A DNA stretch of 64,000 nt from the NCBI RefSeq assembly GCF_008634025.1, contig NZ_PDCM01000002.1, positions 248,001-312,000 of the forward strand, read 5' to 3'. Positions 24,901-32,373 of this stretch are shown in pieces. Numbering within the stretch: position 1 is the first letter of the stretch; every line of letters starts with the position of its first letter. Made by a program: the position numbers and the translations under genes. The notes beneath the pieces are model-generated. The model did not search any database and had not been told where the DNA came from. It worked only from the letters and a program-made list of their open reading frames with translations. This stretch comes from Streptomyces albofaciens JCM 4342 (GTDB lineage: Bacteria; Actinomycetota; Actinomycetes; Streptomycetales; Streptomycetaceae).

Positions 24901-26959
24901 CGACGCGGCCGCCGGAGAGGTTGTCGGCCATCGACCACTCCTCCGCGACCCGGACCGGATCGTGCAGGGGCAGCACGACGGAGCCCGCGTTGAGGCGGAT
25001 GCGCCGGGTCTCGCGGGCGAGGGCGGCGACGAGCACGACGGGGTTGGGGAACAGTCCGCCGAAGGAGTGGAAGTGCCGTTCCGGCATCCAGAGCGCGTGG
25101 AATCCGTGCTGGTCGGCGAAGCGGGCGGTCTCCAGGATGTGGTCGTACTTGCCCTGGCCGGTGGCCGGTGCCGTGTCGTCCTGCGGGTAGTCGCCGAAGA
25201 AATAGATGCTGAAGTCGGGAGCGCGGCGGGCGGGCACGGAGGGGACGGCGGCCGTACGGGCGGCAGCCGCGTTCCAGGCCACGCCGGGTGCGGCGTCCAC
25301 CACGCGCTTCTCGGGCCGGGGCTCCGGCGCCGTCGCCGTCGCCGGCGCCGGAGCAGTCACCTGCTTCGGCCGCGGAGCCGCCGCCACCGCCTTCGGCCCG
25401 CCGGGAAAGAACCCCGCCCCCCGCAGTTCCCGCAGCGAGCCCCGCACCGCGTCGGCGATGAATTCGATGTCGCCGTCGGAGTGGGCGGTCGACAGGAAGA
25501 AGTTGCGCCATTCCCAGACGTGCACCCCGCGCAGCATGAGGTGGTGGTACAGCAGCTCCATGTCCGCGCGGTGCTCGAAGCGGAACTGGGAGCCGAAGTG
25601 GCTGACCCGCAGCGGGAACTCCTCGTCCTCCAGGAAGCGGTTCAGGGTGCCCGCCAGCTCGTCGGTGCGGGCGTTCAGCCGCTCCTGGAGCCGGGGGCTG
25701 TGCTCCTTGAGGTGGGTCAGTACCGCGCGGGCGGCGACCATCGACACCGGGTGCTGGATGTAGGTACCGCCGAAGAACGTCGTGTCGGCGGGCGGGTAGC
25801 TGGCGTCCCCGTACTGCCAGAAGCCGCCGTCCACCCCGTCCATGATGTCGGCGCGGCCCGCGATGGCGCCGATCGGGAAGCCGCCGCCGAGCAGCTTGCC
25901 GTAGGTCGCGAGGTCGGGGGTGACGCCGTACAGCTCCTGGGCGCCGCGCGGCGCCGGGCGGAAGCCCGTCAGCATCTCGTCGAACATGAGCACGATGCCG
26001 TGGCGGCGGGTCAGCTCGCGCAGCTGCCGTACGAACTCCACGGGCCGCAGGGACGGGTGGCGGCTCTGTACGGGTTCGATGATGACGGCGGCGATGTCGT
26101 CCGCCTGCTCGGCGACGGCCTCCAGGCTCGCGGGGCTGCCGTAGTCGAGCACCAGCAGGTCGGCGACGCTGTTGTGCGGGATGCCGGTGGAGACCGGGAC
26201 GGTGGTCCGGTCGGCGCCGGTGCCGGCGGAGCGGCCCAGGACGTTGTCGGCGTGGCCGTGGTAGGCGCCGTGGAAGGTGACGATACGGCTGCGGCCGGTG
26301 GCGGCGCGGGCGAGCCGGATCGCGGCGGAGTTCGCCTCCGTACCGGAGTTGGCGAACGCGACCCGCTGCATGCCGGTCAGCTCCGCCAGCAGTTCGGCGG
26401 CCTCGCCGGTCTCGACGTTGCGCGGGCCGAGCTGGATGCCCCGGGACAGGTGCTCGCGGACCGCCTCGCTCACGAACTCGGGCTCGTGGCCGAAGAGGAG
26501 CACGCCGAAGCCCATGGTGATGTCGACGTAGCGGTTGCCGTCGACGTCCTCCAGCCAGGAGCCACTCGCCCGGCGGCCGGCGATCGGGTACAGCATCTCC
26601 TTGGTCCTGCTGCGGAAGCCGACGACGGCGCGGCTGTCGGCCAGCACCCGTCGGTAGCGCTGGGCGATCTCCTTCGAGGTCGCGGTCTTGGCCGTGTAGC
26701 GGCGCACCAGGTCGTCGAGGTGTGCCTGCTGGGCCTCGGAGGCGGAGCCGCCGACCATGCCGGAGGTCCGGGAGACGGTCACCCGGGGGCCGTGCACGCG
26801 CTGCCGCCGGTCGGCGGCCGGTTCCTCGTGCGCGGCCGGCCGCTCCGCGTGCCCTCCCCCGGCCGCCGCCTCGATCCGCTGCGCGATCTGCCGGGAGAGG
26901 TCGGCCATGGCGGCCAGGTCCTGGTCCACCGCCGCGGTCGCGGCGCTCGGGCCGGTCAC
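18920..26959 (-). CDS. Hybrid NRPS: aminotransferase - luciferase-like monooxygenase - C - A - PCP - C
   Basis: The protein has 2679 residues; its GTG start overlaps the PKS stop by four bases. Approximate domains: a short docking helix; class-III aminotransferase 70-510 (PLP-lysine in LATYGKLLGGGFPIG); FMN luciferase-like monooxygenase of the MupA type 580-930 (FADQHGFHALWMPERHFH, GGRVGIGCAGGWHANDFVFF); condensation domain 975-1420 with HHIVVDA instead of HHxxxDG; adenylation domain 1435-1995 ([35 protein letters not shown]); a TARTGSG repeat linker; PCP about 2090-2160 ([14 protein letters not shown]); and a final condensation domain 2190-2679 with HHSTCDG. The first two domains should convert an ACP-bound beta-keto acyl chain to a 3-amino-2-hydroxy chain, which is then joined to one amino acid. 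By-eye specificity positions read D-A-L-I-L-G-V-V-L; I do not assign a substrate. No TE is present. Confidence 0.93.
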   Translation of the reverse strand: MTGPSAATAAVDQDLAAMADLSRQIAQRIEAAAGGGHAERPAAHEEPAADRRQRVHGPRVTVSRTSGMVGGSASEAQQAHLDDLVRRYTAKTATSKEIAQRYRRVLADSRAVVGFRSRTKEMLYPIAGRRASGSWLEDVDGNRYVDITMGFGVLLFGHEPEFVSEAVREHLSRGIQLGPRNVETGEAAELLAELTGMQRVAFANSGTEANSAAIRLARAATGRSRIVTFHGAYHGHADNVLGRSAGTGADRTTVPVSTGIPHNSVADLLVLDYGSPASLEAVAEQADDIAAVIIEPVQSRHPSLRPVEFVRQLRELTRRHGIVLMFDEMLTGFRPAPRGAQELYGVTPDLATYGKLLGGGFPIGAIAGRADIMDGVDGGFWQYGDASYPPADTTFFGGTYIQHPVSMVAARAVLTHLKEHSPRLQERLNARTDELAGTLNRFLEDEEFPLRVSHFGSQFRFEHRADMELLYHHLMLRGVHVWEWRNFFLSTAHSDGDIEFIADAVRGSLRELRGAGFFPGGPKAVAAAPRPKQVTAPAPATATAPEPRPEKRVVDAAPGVAWNAAAARTAAVPSVPARRAPDFSIYFFGDYPQDDTAPATGQGKYDHILETARFADQHGFHALWMPERHFHSFGGLFPNPVVLVAALARETRRIRLNAGSVVLPLHDPVRVAEEWSMADNLSGGRVGIGCAGGWHANDFVFFPERFGRHKEMMYDQVAQVRRLWRGEALRRAGGDGETEVRLFPRPVQDTPPMYTAVVGNPASYAAAARNDVGVVTNLMTQSVEQLAENIALYRRTRAEHGLDPDAGRVAVLLHTYLAADHRTARTEAYEPLARYMRASLSLFGNVANSLGHNVDLAALSEDDLDVLFHRAYDRYCDQRALIGTADTVAPVVDAVGAAGADEIVSLVDFGVAPDVLRTGLTHIDTLRRRYHEPSADLRTAPRPSARTPAPPARPAAAGEPAASARTAAGEPVHESVAPLSPGQQRIWFLERMLPGRTAYNETKAIRLDGPLDVPALRTALRGLVARHEGLRTVFREIDDEPCQLVRPPSAPDFAVLDRTDAGPAGEDAAVRAVLEEESARRFDLVDGPLFVTRLIKLGKERHVLVLSLHHIVVDAASAAVLARDLSALYRAAHDGSDPGLPALTSTYADHARDRLHTLDDPRAAADLKYWLGALGGQLPVLELPCDRPRPATMTSNGRAVFHRLAPELSARLRDLSRQRRGTLFMTLLAGFTAMLHRVTGQRDIVVGTPMSDRPQGTEDLLGFFVNTLALRFDLSGDPDFGAFLDRVRGVALDAYDHADVPFETVVRELAPARTTDRTPVFQVLAEFESGDPFRFDLPGVRATVLDAGPDKALTDLAVYFTDQPEGIRCHLEYNTDLFDADTVDGFFRTFRDLLEAAVRDPGTPLSRLGVTQTRRAVDPAATTAPADGPVPAEWQHGPARPVARATVHELVARRAADAPYRTAVRCGEDRLGYRELDTRAEWLAAVIQEHRAATPAPADGGPEEVVALWLPRSTDLVVAMLAVLKSGRAYVPLDPSLGRARAATVIAECGARLLLSTGSGACALDLPDGVTVIDVAHDAGAGAERRGRIGSAGQTGGGTIRADRTPHPKKQPPATPGPESLCYVIYTSGSTGTPKGVAVPHRSVVDLCQWHHKRFAFTSADRSALVCSQSFDASVLEIWPALTAGASVVIADDTVRADPRTLARWYARERVTFSILPTALGEALLALPPTEQPPLRHLLLGGDVLRTRPHPDVAYETVNVYGPTETTVLCTTETVGPRTADATETGADAIPIGRPVDNVRLRVLDASGAPVPQGEVGELYVGGPGVARGYLGAPELTEERFGADPCGRAAGMDGGGPAAAGQPADTTYYRTGDLVRWRGDGALEFRGRLDDQVKIRGYRVEPEETSRVLSALHGVREATVQARRTSRGEAYLAAYAVPADRDAGDTATAAGRQAYADRLARELASRLPEYLVPRSWAVLTALPLAGNGKLDRAALPEPEIVTAAPPGAGQSGIAGTASGATRTGSRTAHTGSGTARTGSGTARTGSGTARTGSGTARTGSGIARTGSGTAHAGPGTTRTGSGTATGAGLRARLEDRLRSLWADAFDLAADAIGPETSFFDLGGHSIAAIRLVNRVREVFGQEYPMVRFYQEPTVRAMAAYLAGEATGAGEATDAGDGGDPAGSADAAPKVVGRAPATFQQQNFINQHHRHALPQVFNVALRITLTGDLDIPALRVALTQLCARHESLRTRFVKDGEEWWQEVLRPRPVDLPVEDLTGRGDPADGPSTVTDADDAEAARISAEAARISAESERISAESGRIGAEPERISAEAEEIGAEAEEIGAEVKRISAEVAETRFDLTESVAPKLRLLRTGPSSWVLLFLLHHSTCDGWAVSILLSDFAALYGAAVTGEPHTLASTVPQPTEYARWQRETIGDKADERVLKYWARELEGASFPHGLPLDRPRPETLSGQGRVVLFTVGADVRADVERLARKHGTTPYAVTISALGRLVGKLSGKPETVLFVSYANRERRAFESLMACTVAGFPLRVRTAAEETFTGLVRRVTLATTEGIDHVMPLRRLAKALREELGVGIPDRVPLGFQFQNSLETDIELPGVTAAVEDLAVPASRSEFNLGLVPAGDALAGYVEYSTDLWDHATIEGWAADYVTLLAEEVRTALAE
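19906..20073 (-). repeat. Eight tandem 21-bp units coding heptads inside the terminal C domain
   Basis: The units translate to variants of RISAEAE / EIGAEAE, about residues 2296-2351 of the hybrid NRPS. They lie just before the conserved TRFDLTESVAPKLRLL segment of the C domain, where only a short helix is normal. The heptad pattern predicts an extended charged helix or coiled coil. The reading frame is kept. Confidence 0.85.
20715..20924 (-). repeat. Ten tandem 21-bp units coding TARTGSG in the A-PCP linker
   Basis: The heptapeptide repeats fill about residues 2012-2081, between the A10 motif (NGKLDRAALPEPE) and the carrier domain. The middle copies are nearly identical at the DNA level and the outer ones diverged. 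The peptide should be a flexible, positively charged linker. Confidence 0.88.
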
Positions 26960-29900
26960 CGGCCGCCCGCCTTTCCGTTGGCCGCCGTGCCGCCGGTCGG
27001 GGCGCTCGTCGCCTGTGCGGTCAGCAGTTGGGAGAGCTGGTGGATCTGGGACATCATCTGAAGCTGGATCTGGGAGAGCTGCCGCACCTGCCGGGCGAGG
27101 TCGGCCAGTTCGGCGCGCGTCACCGGGTGTTCGGGTCCGGACGGCTGGGCGGGCGTGGGCTCGGGGGCCCGTACGGGCTCGGCGGGCGTCGCCGCCGCGG
27201 CCGGCTCGTACCATACGGGTTCTTCGGCGACCGGCGGCTCGTCCCGCACGGCCTCCACAGCGGCGGCCGGCGGCTCGTACCGTACAGGTTCCTCGACGAC
27301 CGGCGGCTCGTACCGTACGGGCTCCACAGCGGCGACCGGCGGCTCGTACCGCACGGCCCCTCCAGCGGAGGTCGTATCCGCGCCTCCCACCATCCGCCCC
27401 ACGATCAGCTCCGCCAGCTGCCCCGGAGTACTCGCCTCCTCGAACAGTTCCCGCATCGCGACCTTGACCCGGTGTTCCTGCTCCAGTTCGCGCAGCACGC
27501 TGATCATTTGCAGGGAGTCCGCACCGAGGTCGAAGAAGGAGGTGTCCCCGGTGATCGCGGCCGCGTCGTGCCCGAGGTGCTTGGCCACCAACTCGATGAC
27601 GTGCGCGAGCACCCGCTCGAACACTGCCTCGTCCTGTGCCACGTCTTCCTCTTCTCTCGATGGTTCCCGCTGGGGTTGAGCGGCCGGGACGACGGTGAGT
27701 TCCGGTCCCGTCCAGTGGTCGGTGTGCTGGAAGCGGTAGCCGGGCAGGGCGGTTCTGCGGCCGCCGGTGCCGGCCAGCAGGACCGGCCAGTCCAGGTCCG
27801 CGCCCGCGCAGTGCAGTTGGACCACCGCGTCCCAGAAGGGGCCGGTCCCGGCCCCGCGGCGCAGCGTCGGCACCGCCCTTACAGTGGGCAGGGCGGTACG
27901 GGCGAGTCCGCTGAGCGTGGTGTGCGGGCCGATCTCGACCAGTGCCGCGGGGCCCGTGCCGCGGAGCGTGCGCAGCACCGCGTCGAACCGCACCGGCTCG
28001 CGTGTCTGCCGTACGAGGTAGTCGGCGTCCGGCACCCAGCCGGGCTCGCGCAGCCGCCCGTCGAGGCCGCTGACGAAGCCGGTCGTGACGGGCCGGAAGG
28101 CGACGCCGTCGAGCAGTTCCCGGAACTTGTCCAGGACCGGGTCCATGAGCGCGGTGTGGAAGGCGCGCGTCACCGGCAGCCGCTGCCCGGGGATGCCGCG
28201 CTCCTCCAGGAGGGCCAGCAGCCGGTCCACGGCCGTGACGGGTCCGGCCAGCACGTACCGCTGCTCCCCGTTGACGACGGCGAGTTCCAGACCGGGGACC
28301 TCCGCGGCGAGATCCTCGGCGGTCCGCGGGTCCGCGGAGACCGCGGCCATCGTTCCCGGGGCGCAGTGCTCCTGCATCAGCCGGCCGCGTTCGGCGGTGA
28401 GCCGCAGGCCGTCCTCGGCCGACAGGGCGCCCGCCGCGCACAGGGCCGCGTACTCGCCGACGCTGTGTCCGGCGACGGTGTCCGGCACGATGCCCGCCTG
28501 GCGCCAGAGTCCGGTGAGCGCGTATTGCAGGGCGAAGAGGGCCGGTTGGGCGACGTGGGTGTTCTCGGTGGCGGCGCGGTCGGCGATGGGGTCGAGGAGT
28601 ACGCCGAGCAAAGAGCTGCCGTACAGCCGCTGGTGGTGGCGCTCGCAGGTGTCGAGCAGGTCGCGTACGACGGTGAAGCGCTCGTACAGCGGCTGTGCCA
28701 TGCCGGGGTACGGGCTGCCCTGCCCGGTGAATTGGAAGGCGATGCCCGCGCGCGCTTCCCGAGGGGCCTCGCCGGTCGTCACGGGGGCCGGCCCGGCCTG
28801 GGCGCCGGTGCCCGCGAGCCATCTGTCCAGGGCCGCGGCAAGGGTCGCCGGGTCCGTGCCCCGGACCGCCAGGCGGTGCCGGTGGTGGACGCGTCCTGCG
28901 GTGGTGGTCACCAGGTCGGCGAGGTCCGTGTCGGGATGGCGCGTCAAGTGGTCGCGCAAGGCCTCCGCGTTGGCCGTACGGGCCGCCTCCGACTGGCCGG
29001 ACAGCAGGACGATGTCCGGAGGGGCCACTGTGGCGGAGCGGGGCGCGGGCTCGGGGGCCTGTTCCACGATGACGTGCACGTTGGTGCCGCCGACGCCCAG
29101 CGAGGTGACGCCCGCCCGGCGCGGCGTGCCGCCCTGCGGCCAGGGGCGGGCGGTCCTGGGGATGTAGAAGGGGCTGTTGTCGAGGTCGAGCGCGGGGTTG
29201 GGCTCGCTGAAGTTGGCCATCGGCGGGATGACGCCGTGCTTCAGGACGAGCAGTGCCTTGATGAAGCTCGCCAGGCCCGAGGCCACGTCGAGGTGGCCGA
29301 TGTTGGCCTTGGTCGAACCGAGGGCGCAGTAGCCGGTGCGGTCGGTGTCGGCGCGGTACGCGGAGACCGCGCCGTCGAATTCGATCGGGTCGCCCTTGAA
29401 CGTGCCCGTACCGTGGGTCTCCAGGTAGCCGACGGTGTCCGCGCCGATGCCCGCGTGTTCCAGCGCGCGGCGGATGGCGGCGCGCTGGCCGGCCGCGCTC
29501 GGCGCGGTGTACGCCTGCTTGGACGCGCCGTCGTTGGTGACGCCCCAGCCGCGGATGACGCCGTGGATCGTGTCGCCGTCGGCGACCGCCCGGTCCAGGC
29601 GCTTGAGGACGACGGCGGCGACGCCGGTGCCGCCCACCGTGCCGTCCGCCCCGGCGTCGAAGGCGCGCAGGCGGCCGCTCTTGGAGAGGATGGAGCCCTT
29701 CACGTGCTGGTAGCCCAGCACCTGCGGTACGTGTACGGCCGTGGCGCCCGCCAGCGCGATGTCGCTGTCGCCGGTGACCACCGACTGTGCGGCCATCTGG
29801 AGGGCGACCAGCGAGCTGGAGCAGCCGGTCTGGACGCTGACGGCCGGGCCGGTGAGGTCGAGGCGGAAGGACACGCGGGTCGCGGTGAAGTCGGTGTGGT

Positions 29901-30372
29901 TGCCGACCATGACCTGCATCCTGGAGAGCCAGTCGTCGCCGACGGAGCTCTTCAGGACGTTGTTCTGGAGGTAGTTCTCCATCATGTACAGGTGGTATCC
30001 GGTGGTGGCGAAGACACCGGTGCGCAGCCCGTCGCGTTCCCGCGGGTGTCCGGAGTCCTCCAGGGCGTGGTAGGCGCACTCCAGGAACATCCGGTGCTGC
30101 GGGTCGGTGAGCCGCGCCTCCCGTACGCTCATGCCGAAGAACGGGGCGTCGAACCCGGCGATGTCGTGCAGGAGGCCGCTGGCGCCGACGAAGCCGTCCG
30201 CCCGGTACTTCTCGGCCGGGACGCCGGCGGCCGCCAGTTCGGCGTCGGTGAACCGCCGTACGCAGTCCCGCCCGTCGCGGACGACCCGCCAGAACTCCTC
30301 GGGGGTGTCGGCCCCCGGGAAGCGGAAGGCCATGCCGATGACCGCGACGCGCGAGTCGGCCGGTGCGTTCAT
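26956..30372 (-). CDS. Type I polyketide synthase module KS-AT-ACP
   Basis: The product has 1138 residues. The ATG at 30372 overlaps the stop of the exporter gene (ATGA). The ketosynthase (about 8-435) has its active Cys in QTGCSSSLVALQM and histidines in ETHGTGTFKGDPIE and STKANIGHLDVASG. The acyltransferase (about 540-835) has GHSVGEYAA and RAFHTALMD; the AFH motif predicts malonyl-CoA. The carrier domain (about 910-977) has FFDLGADSLQM. There are no KR, DH, ER or TE domains, so the product stays a beta-keto thioester, as the downstream aminotransferase needs. There is also no loading domain. The C-terminus has a repeat-rich linker and then a Gln/Leu-rich helix (LADLARQVRQLSQIQLQMM) that probably docks onto the N-terminal helix of the next protein. 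Confidence 0.94.
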   Translation of the reverse strand: MNAPADSRVAVIGMAFRFPGADTPEEFWRVVRDGRDCVRRFTDAELAAAGVPAEKYRADGFVGASGLLHDIAGFDAPFFGMSVREARLTDPQHRMFLECAYHALEDSGHPRERDGLRTGVFATTGYHLYMMENYLQNNVLKSSVGDDWLSRMQVMVGNHTDFTATRVSFRLDLTGPAVSVQTGCSSSLVALQMAAQSVVTGDSDIALAGATAVHVPQVLGYQHVKGSILSKSGRLRAFDAGADGTVGGTGVAAVVLKRLDRAVADGDTIHGVIRGWGVTNDGASKQAYTAPSAAGQRAAIRRALEHAGIGADTVGYLETHGTGTFKGDPIEFDGAVSAYRADTDRTGYCALGSTKANIGHLDVASGLASFIKALLVLKHGVIPPMANFSEPNPALDLDNSPFYIPRTARPWPQGGTPRRAGVTSLGVGGTNVHVIVEQAPEPAPRSATVAPPDIVLLSGQSEAARTANAEALRDHLTRHPDTDLADLVTTTAGRVHHRHRLAVRGTDPATLAAALDRWLAGTGAQAGPAPVTTGEAPREARAGIAFQFTGQGSPYPGMAQPLYERFTVVRDLLDTCERHHQRLYGSSLLGVLLDPIADRAATENTHVAQPALFALQYALTGLWRQAGIVPDTVAGHSVGEYAALCAAGALSAEDGLRLTAERGRLMQEHCAPGTMAAVSADPRTAEDLAAEVPGLELAVVNGEQRYVLAGPVTAVDRLLALLEERGIPGQRLPVTRAFHTALMDPVLDKFRELLDGVAFRPVTTGFVSGLDGRLREPGWVPDADYLVRQTREPVRFDAVLRTLRGTGPAALVEIGPHTTLSGLARTALPTVRAVPTLRRGAGTGPFWDAVVQLHCAGADLDWPVLLAGTGGRRTALPGYRFQHTDHWTGPELTVVPAAQPQREPSREEEDVAQDEAVFERVLAHVIELVAKHLGHDAAAITGDTSFFDLGADSLQMISVLRELEQEHRVKVAMRELFEEASTPGQLAELIVGRMVGGADTTSAGGAVRYEPPVAAVEPVRYEPPVVEEPVRYEPPAAAVEAVRDEPPVAEEPVWYEPAAAATPAEPVRAPEPTPAQPSGPEHPVTRAELADLARQVRQLSQIQLQMMSQIHQLSQLLTAQATSAPTGGTAANGKAGGR
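27200..27360 (-). repeat. Degenerate tandem repeats coding RYEPPV-type units in the PKS C-terminal linker
   Basis: About five units of 30-36 bp encode VRYEPPVVEEP / VRYEPPAAAVE variants between the ACP and the C-terminal docking helix. The peptide is Pro/Glu-rich and likely extended. Confidence 0.8.
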
Positions 30373-31652
30373 GAGGTGCCGCCCTCCGCGGCGGTCACTT
30401 CCCGGCCGGGCGCCGGGCCGCCGCTCTCCCGGACCGGTGCTTCCTTCGGGAACAGCGCGCGTCTCCGGGACAGCACGACGAGCAGGGCGGCGCACAGGAC
30501 GATGGCCAGGCCCTGGAACGCGCCGACGACCTGGAGCGGCGAGTAGCGTTCCAGCAGCGCGGCGCTGACGATCATGCCCAGGCCGAAGCCGCTGTTCTCG
30601 GCCGAGGCGGAGAGGCCGAAGAGGCGGCCGCGCTGCTCGTCGGGGGCGGCCTGGAGCCGGGAGACGTACGCGATCTCCGTGAACCCGTCGGCCATGCCGG
30701 CGACGAGCGCGGCGACGGCGGCGGGGACGGCGGGCAGGCCGCTGAAGACCACGATGAACGCCGCCGACATGACGCAGGAGCCGATGGCGAAGGCGCGCTC
30801 CCCCGGTGACCACCCGGTCTTGCGGGTGCGGCGGGAGCAGATCTGCTGCGCGACGATGCTGCCGATCGCCCAGGTCGCCCAGAACTGGCTGACGAAGGTG
30901 GCCGGGTGCGACGGGTCCAGGGCGCTGGAGTAGACGGGCAGCGCGACGTTGTGCGACGAGGAGCCGAGGCCGTCGGCGGCGCGGACCGCGACCATCACCG
31001 CCAGCAGCGGCGCCGCCTTCAGCAGGGCCAGGGAGGCCCAGCGGCCGGTGCCCGCGGCGTCCGGCGCCGTCCCGTCGGCCGCGCCGTCCGCGGACGCGGC
31101 CCGGGTGCGGACGGGCAGCAGGAACAGGATCGTCGCGGAGACCGCGAAGGTACAGGCGTCCAGCGCGAAGGCCGCGGTGTAGCCGAACTGCGCGACGACC
31201 ACGCCCGCCGACGCGAAGCCGGCGATCATGGCCAGCGAACGGCCGGTCACCAGCAGGCCGTTGGCCCGGGCCCGCAGGCCGGCGCCGACGATCTCCGGGA
31301 CGCTGCTGCGCAGCGCCACCTGGGAGAGCGTCGAGCAGGCCCCGGTTGCCACGGCCAGCGCGAAGAGCAGCGCGAGGCGTGCGCCGTCGGGCGCGAGCAG
31401 CAGCAGGACCAGGGCCGTGGCCTGGGTCAGGTCGGCGCACACCATCAGCCGCTTGCGGTCGTACCGCGACACCAGGCGGCCGCTGACGAACCCGGACAGC
31501 ACGTTGGTGGCCAGGCGTACGGCCATGAACAGACCGGCGGCCAGCGCGCTGCCCGTCACCTGGTAGATGAAGACGTTCAGCGCCACCATGTTCAGGTAAC
31601 TGCCGTACGCGGAGACGGCGTTGCCGACGACGAGCAGCCGGAAGTGCCCCAC
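30369..31652 (-). CDS. MFS transporter, probable product exporter
   Basis: The product has 427 residues and about twelve hydrophobic segments, in the MFS drug-exporter pattern (GNAVSAYGSYLNMVALNVFIYQVTGSALAAGLFMAVRL; SRYDRKRLMVCADLTQA). The GTG at 31652 is chosen because AGGAGG lies nine bases upstream (31661-31666) and the protein then begins directly at the first helix. Starts at 31730 or 31799 add Pro/Arg-rich sequence and cross the inverted repeat. Its stop overlaps the PKS start, so it heads the three-gene operon and is the obvious candidate for export or self-resistance. Confidence 0.88.
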   Translation of the reverse strand: MGHFRLLVVGNAVSAYGSYLNMVALNVFIYQVTGSALAAGLFMAVRLATNVLSGFVSGRLVSRYDRKRLMVCADLTQATALVLLLLAPDGARLALLFALAVATGACSTLSQVALRSSVPEIVGAGLRARANGLLVTGRSLAMIAGFASAGVVVAQFGYTAAFALDACTFAVSATILFLLPVRTRAASADGAADGTAPDAAGTGRWASLALLKAAPLLAVMVAVRAADGLGSSSHNVALPVYSSALDPSHPATFVSQFWATWAIGSIVAQQICSRRTRKTGWSPGERAFAIGSCVMSAAFIVVFSGLPAVPAAVAALVAGMADGFTEIAYVSRLQAAPDEQRGRLFGLSASAENSGFGLGMIVSAALLERYSPLQVVGAFQGLAIVLCAALLVVLSRRRALFPKEAPVRESGGPAPGREVTAAEGGTS

Positions 31653-32151
31653 TCTGGTTGTCCTCCTCAGCACCCCGGGCCGGCCCCCGGCCCCACGCCG
31701 GGGCGGCGGCGTCTTGAGAGCCCGTGTCATCGCCCCGGCCGGGTGACGACACAGGCTCTTACCGTCGCCCGGTTGGCGGGGCGCCTGGAGACGCATCATC
31801 CGGTGACTTGACCCGCGCTTTACCCTGCGTGTAGGGGCCGGCCGGACGGGCCGCCGGACTCCTTGCGTTTTGCCGCGTCCATGGTTAGATCAATTCGCAT
31901 GTCACGGGGGGTGTGCCGCCCCGCGCGACACCGTCGGCAGTTCCGCTCCGCGACGCGCGGGAGGGCGCACCATGGCCGGTCCGGCACGGGCCGCTCCCCC
32001 TGGCGACAAGCCGACGAGCCCGTATGGGCCCCACCGGGCGGCGGCCGTACCACGGCCTCGTCCCGCCCCGCCCGCGCCGCCGGACCGACCGTCCTGAAGT
32101 CCGCGGGCCGCCGGACCTTCCCTGCTCCTCCGTCACCCCTTGGGAGAAGAG
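31653..32151. other. Divergent promoter region of the PKS-NRPS operon and the LuxR-type gene
   Basis: This 499-bp stretch has no convincing gene. It holds the inverted repeat at 31717-31759 and a less GC-rich patch near 31880-31900. It should contain the promoters for both directions. Confidence 0.5.
31717..31759. promoter_or_regulatory. Inverted repeat in the leader region of the exporter-PKS-NRPS operon
   Basis: AGAGCCCGTGTC (31717-31728) pairs with GACACAGGCTCT (31748-31759) with one mismatch; the 19-base spacer contains a further GC-rich inverted repeat around CCCGGCCGGG. It lies 65-108 bp upstream of the exporter start, so it could be an operator or an attenuator in the 5' leader. Confidence 0.45.
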
Positions 32152-32373
32152 ATGTCGGATCACAGTGCGCACACCATGTCACCGGTGCTGTCCCCGCGGG
32201 AGCGGGAGGTGCTGTCGTACATCGCGGACGGTCTGACGTACGACCAGACGGCCAGGCGGCTGGGCATCAGCGTCCACACGGTCAGCACGTATCTGCGCCG
32301 TATACGGGCCAAGCATCCGGCGCCGACGCTCGCCCACCTCGTACGGCTGGGCCTGGCGCAGCACCGCGGCTGA
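32152..32373 (+). CDS. Small LuxR-type (GerE) HTH regulator
   Basis: The product has 73 residues from the ATG at 32152, with GGGAGAAGAG just upstream. It is essentially only a LuxR-type DNA-binding domain: LSPREREVLSYIADGLTYDQTARRLGISVHTVSTYLRRIRAKH, followed by a short tail. It has no receiver or sensor domain. Such single-domain proteins bind DNA or modulate larger LuxR proteins. It is divergent from the exporter-PKS-NRPS operon across a shared 499-bp control region, which makes it the likely cluster regulator. It also lies upstream of crtE on the same strand, with a 436-bp gap. Confidence 0.83.
   Translation: MSDHSAHTMSPVLSPREREVLSYIADGLTYDQTARRLGISVHTVSTYLRRIRAKHPAPTLAHLVRLGLAQHRG

Noticed and set aside
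26960..30079. Upstream extension of the hybrid NRPS frame back to 30079
   Set aside because: This part lies out of frame inside the PKS gene and has no conserved sequence. The GTGA overlap at 26956-26959 gives the real start.
31653..31799. Longer N-terminus for the MFS exporter
   Set aside because: The extra residues are Pro/Arg-rich and cover an inverted repeat. AGGAGG precedes the GTG at 31652.
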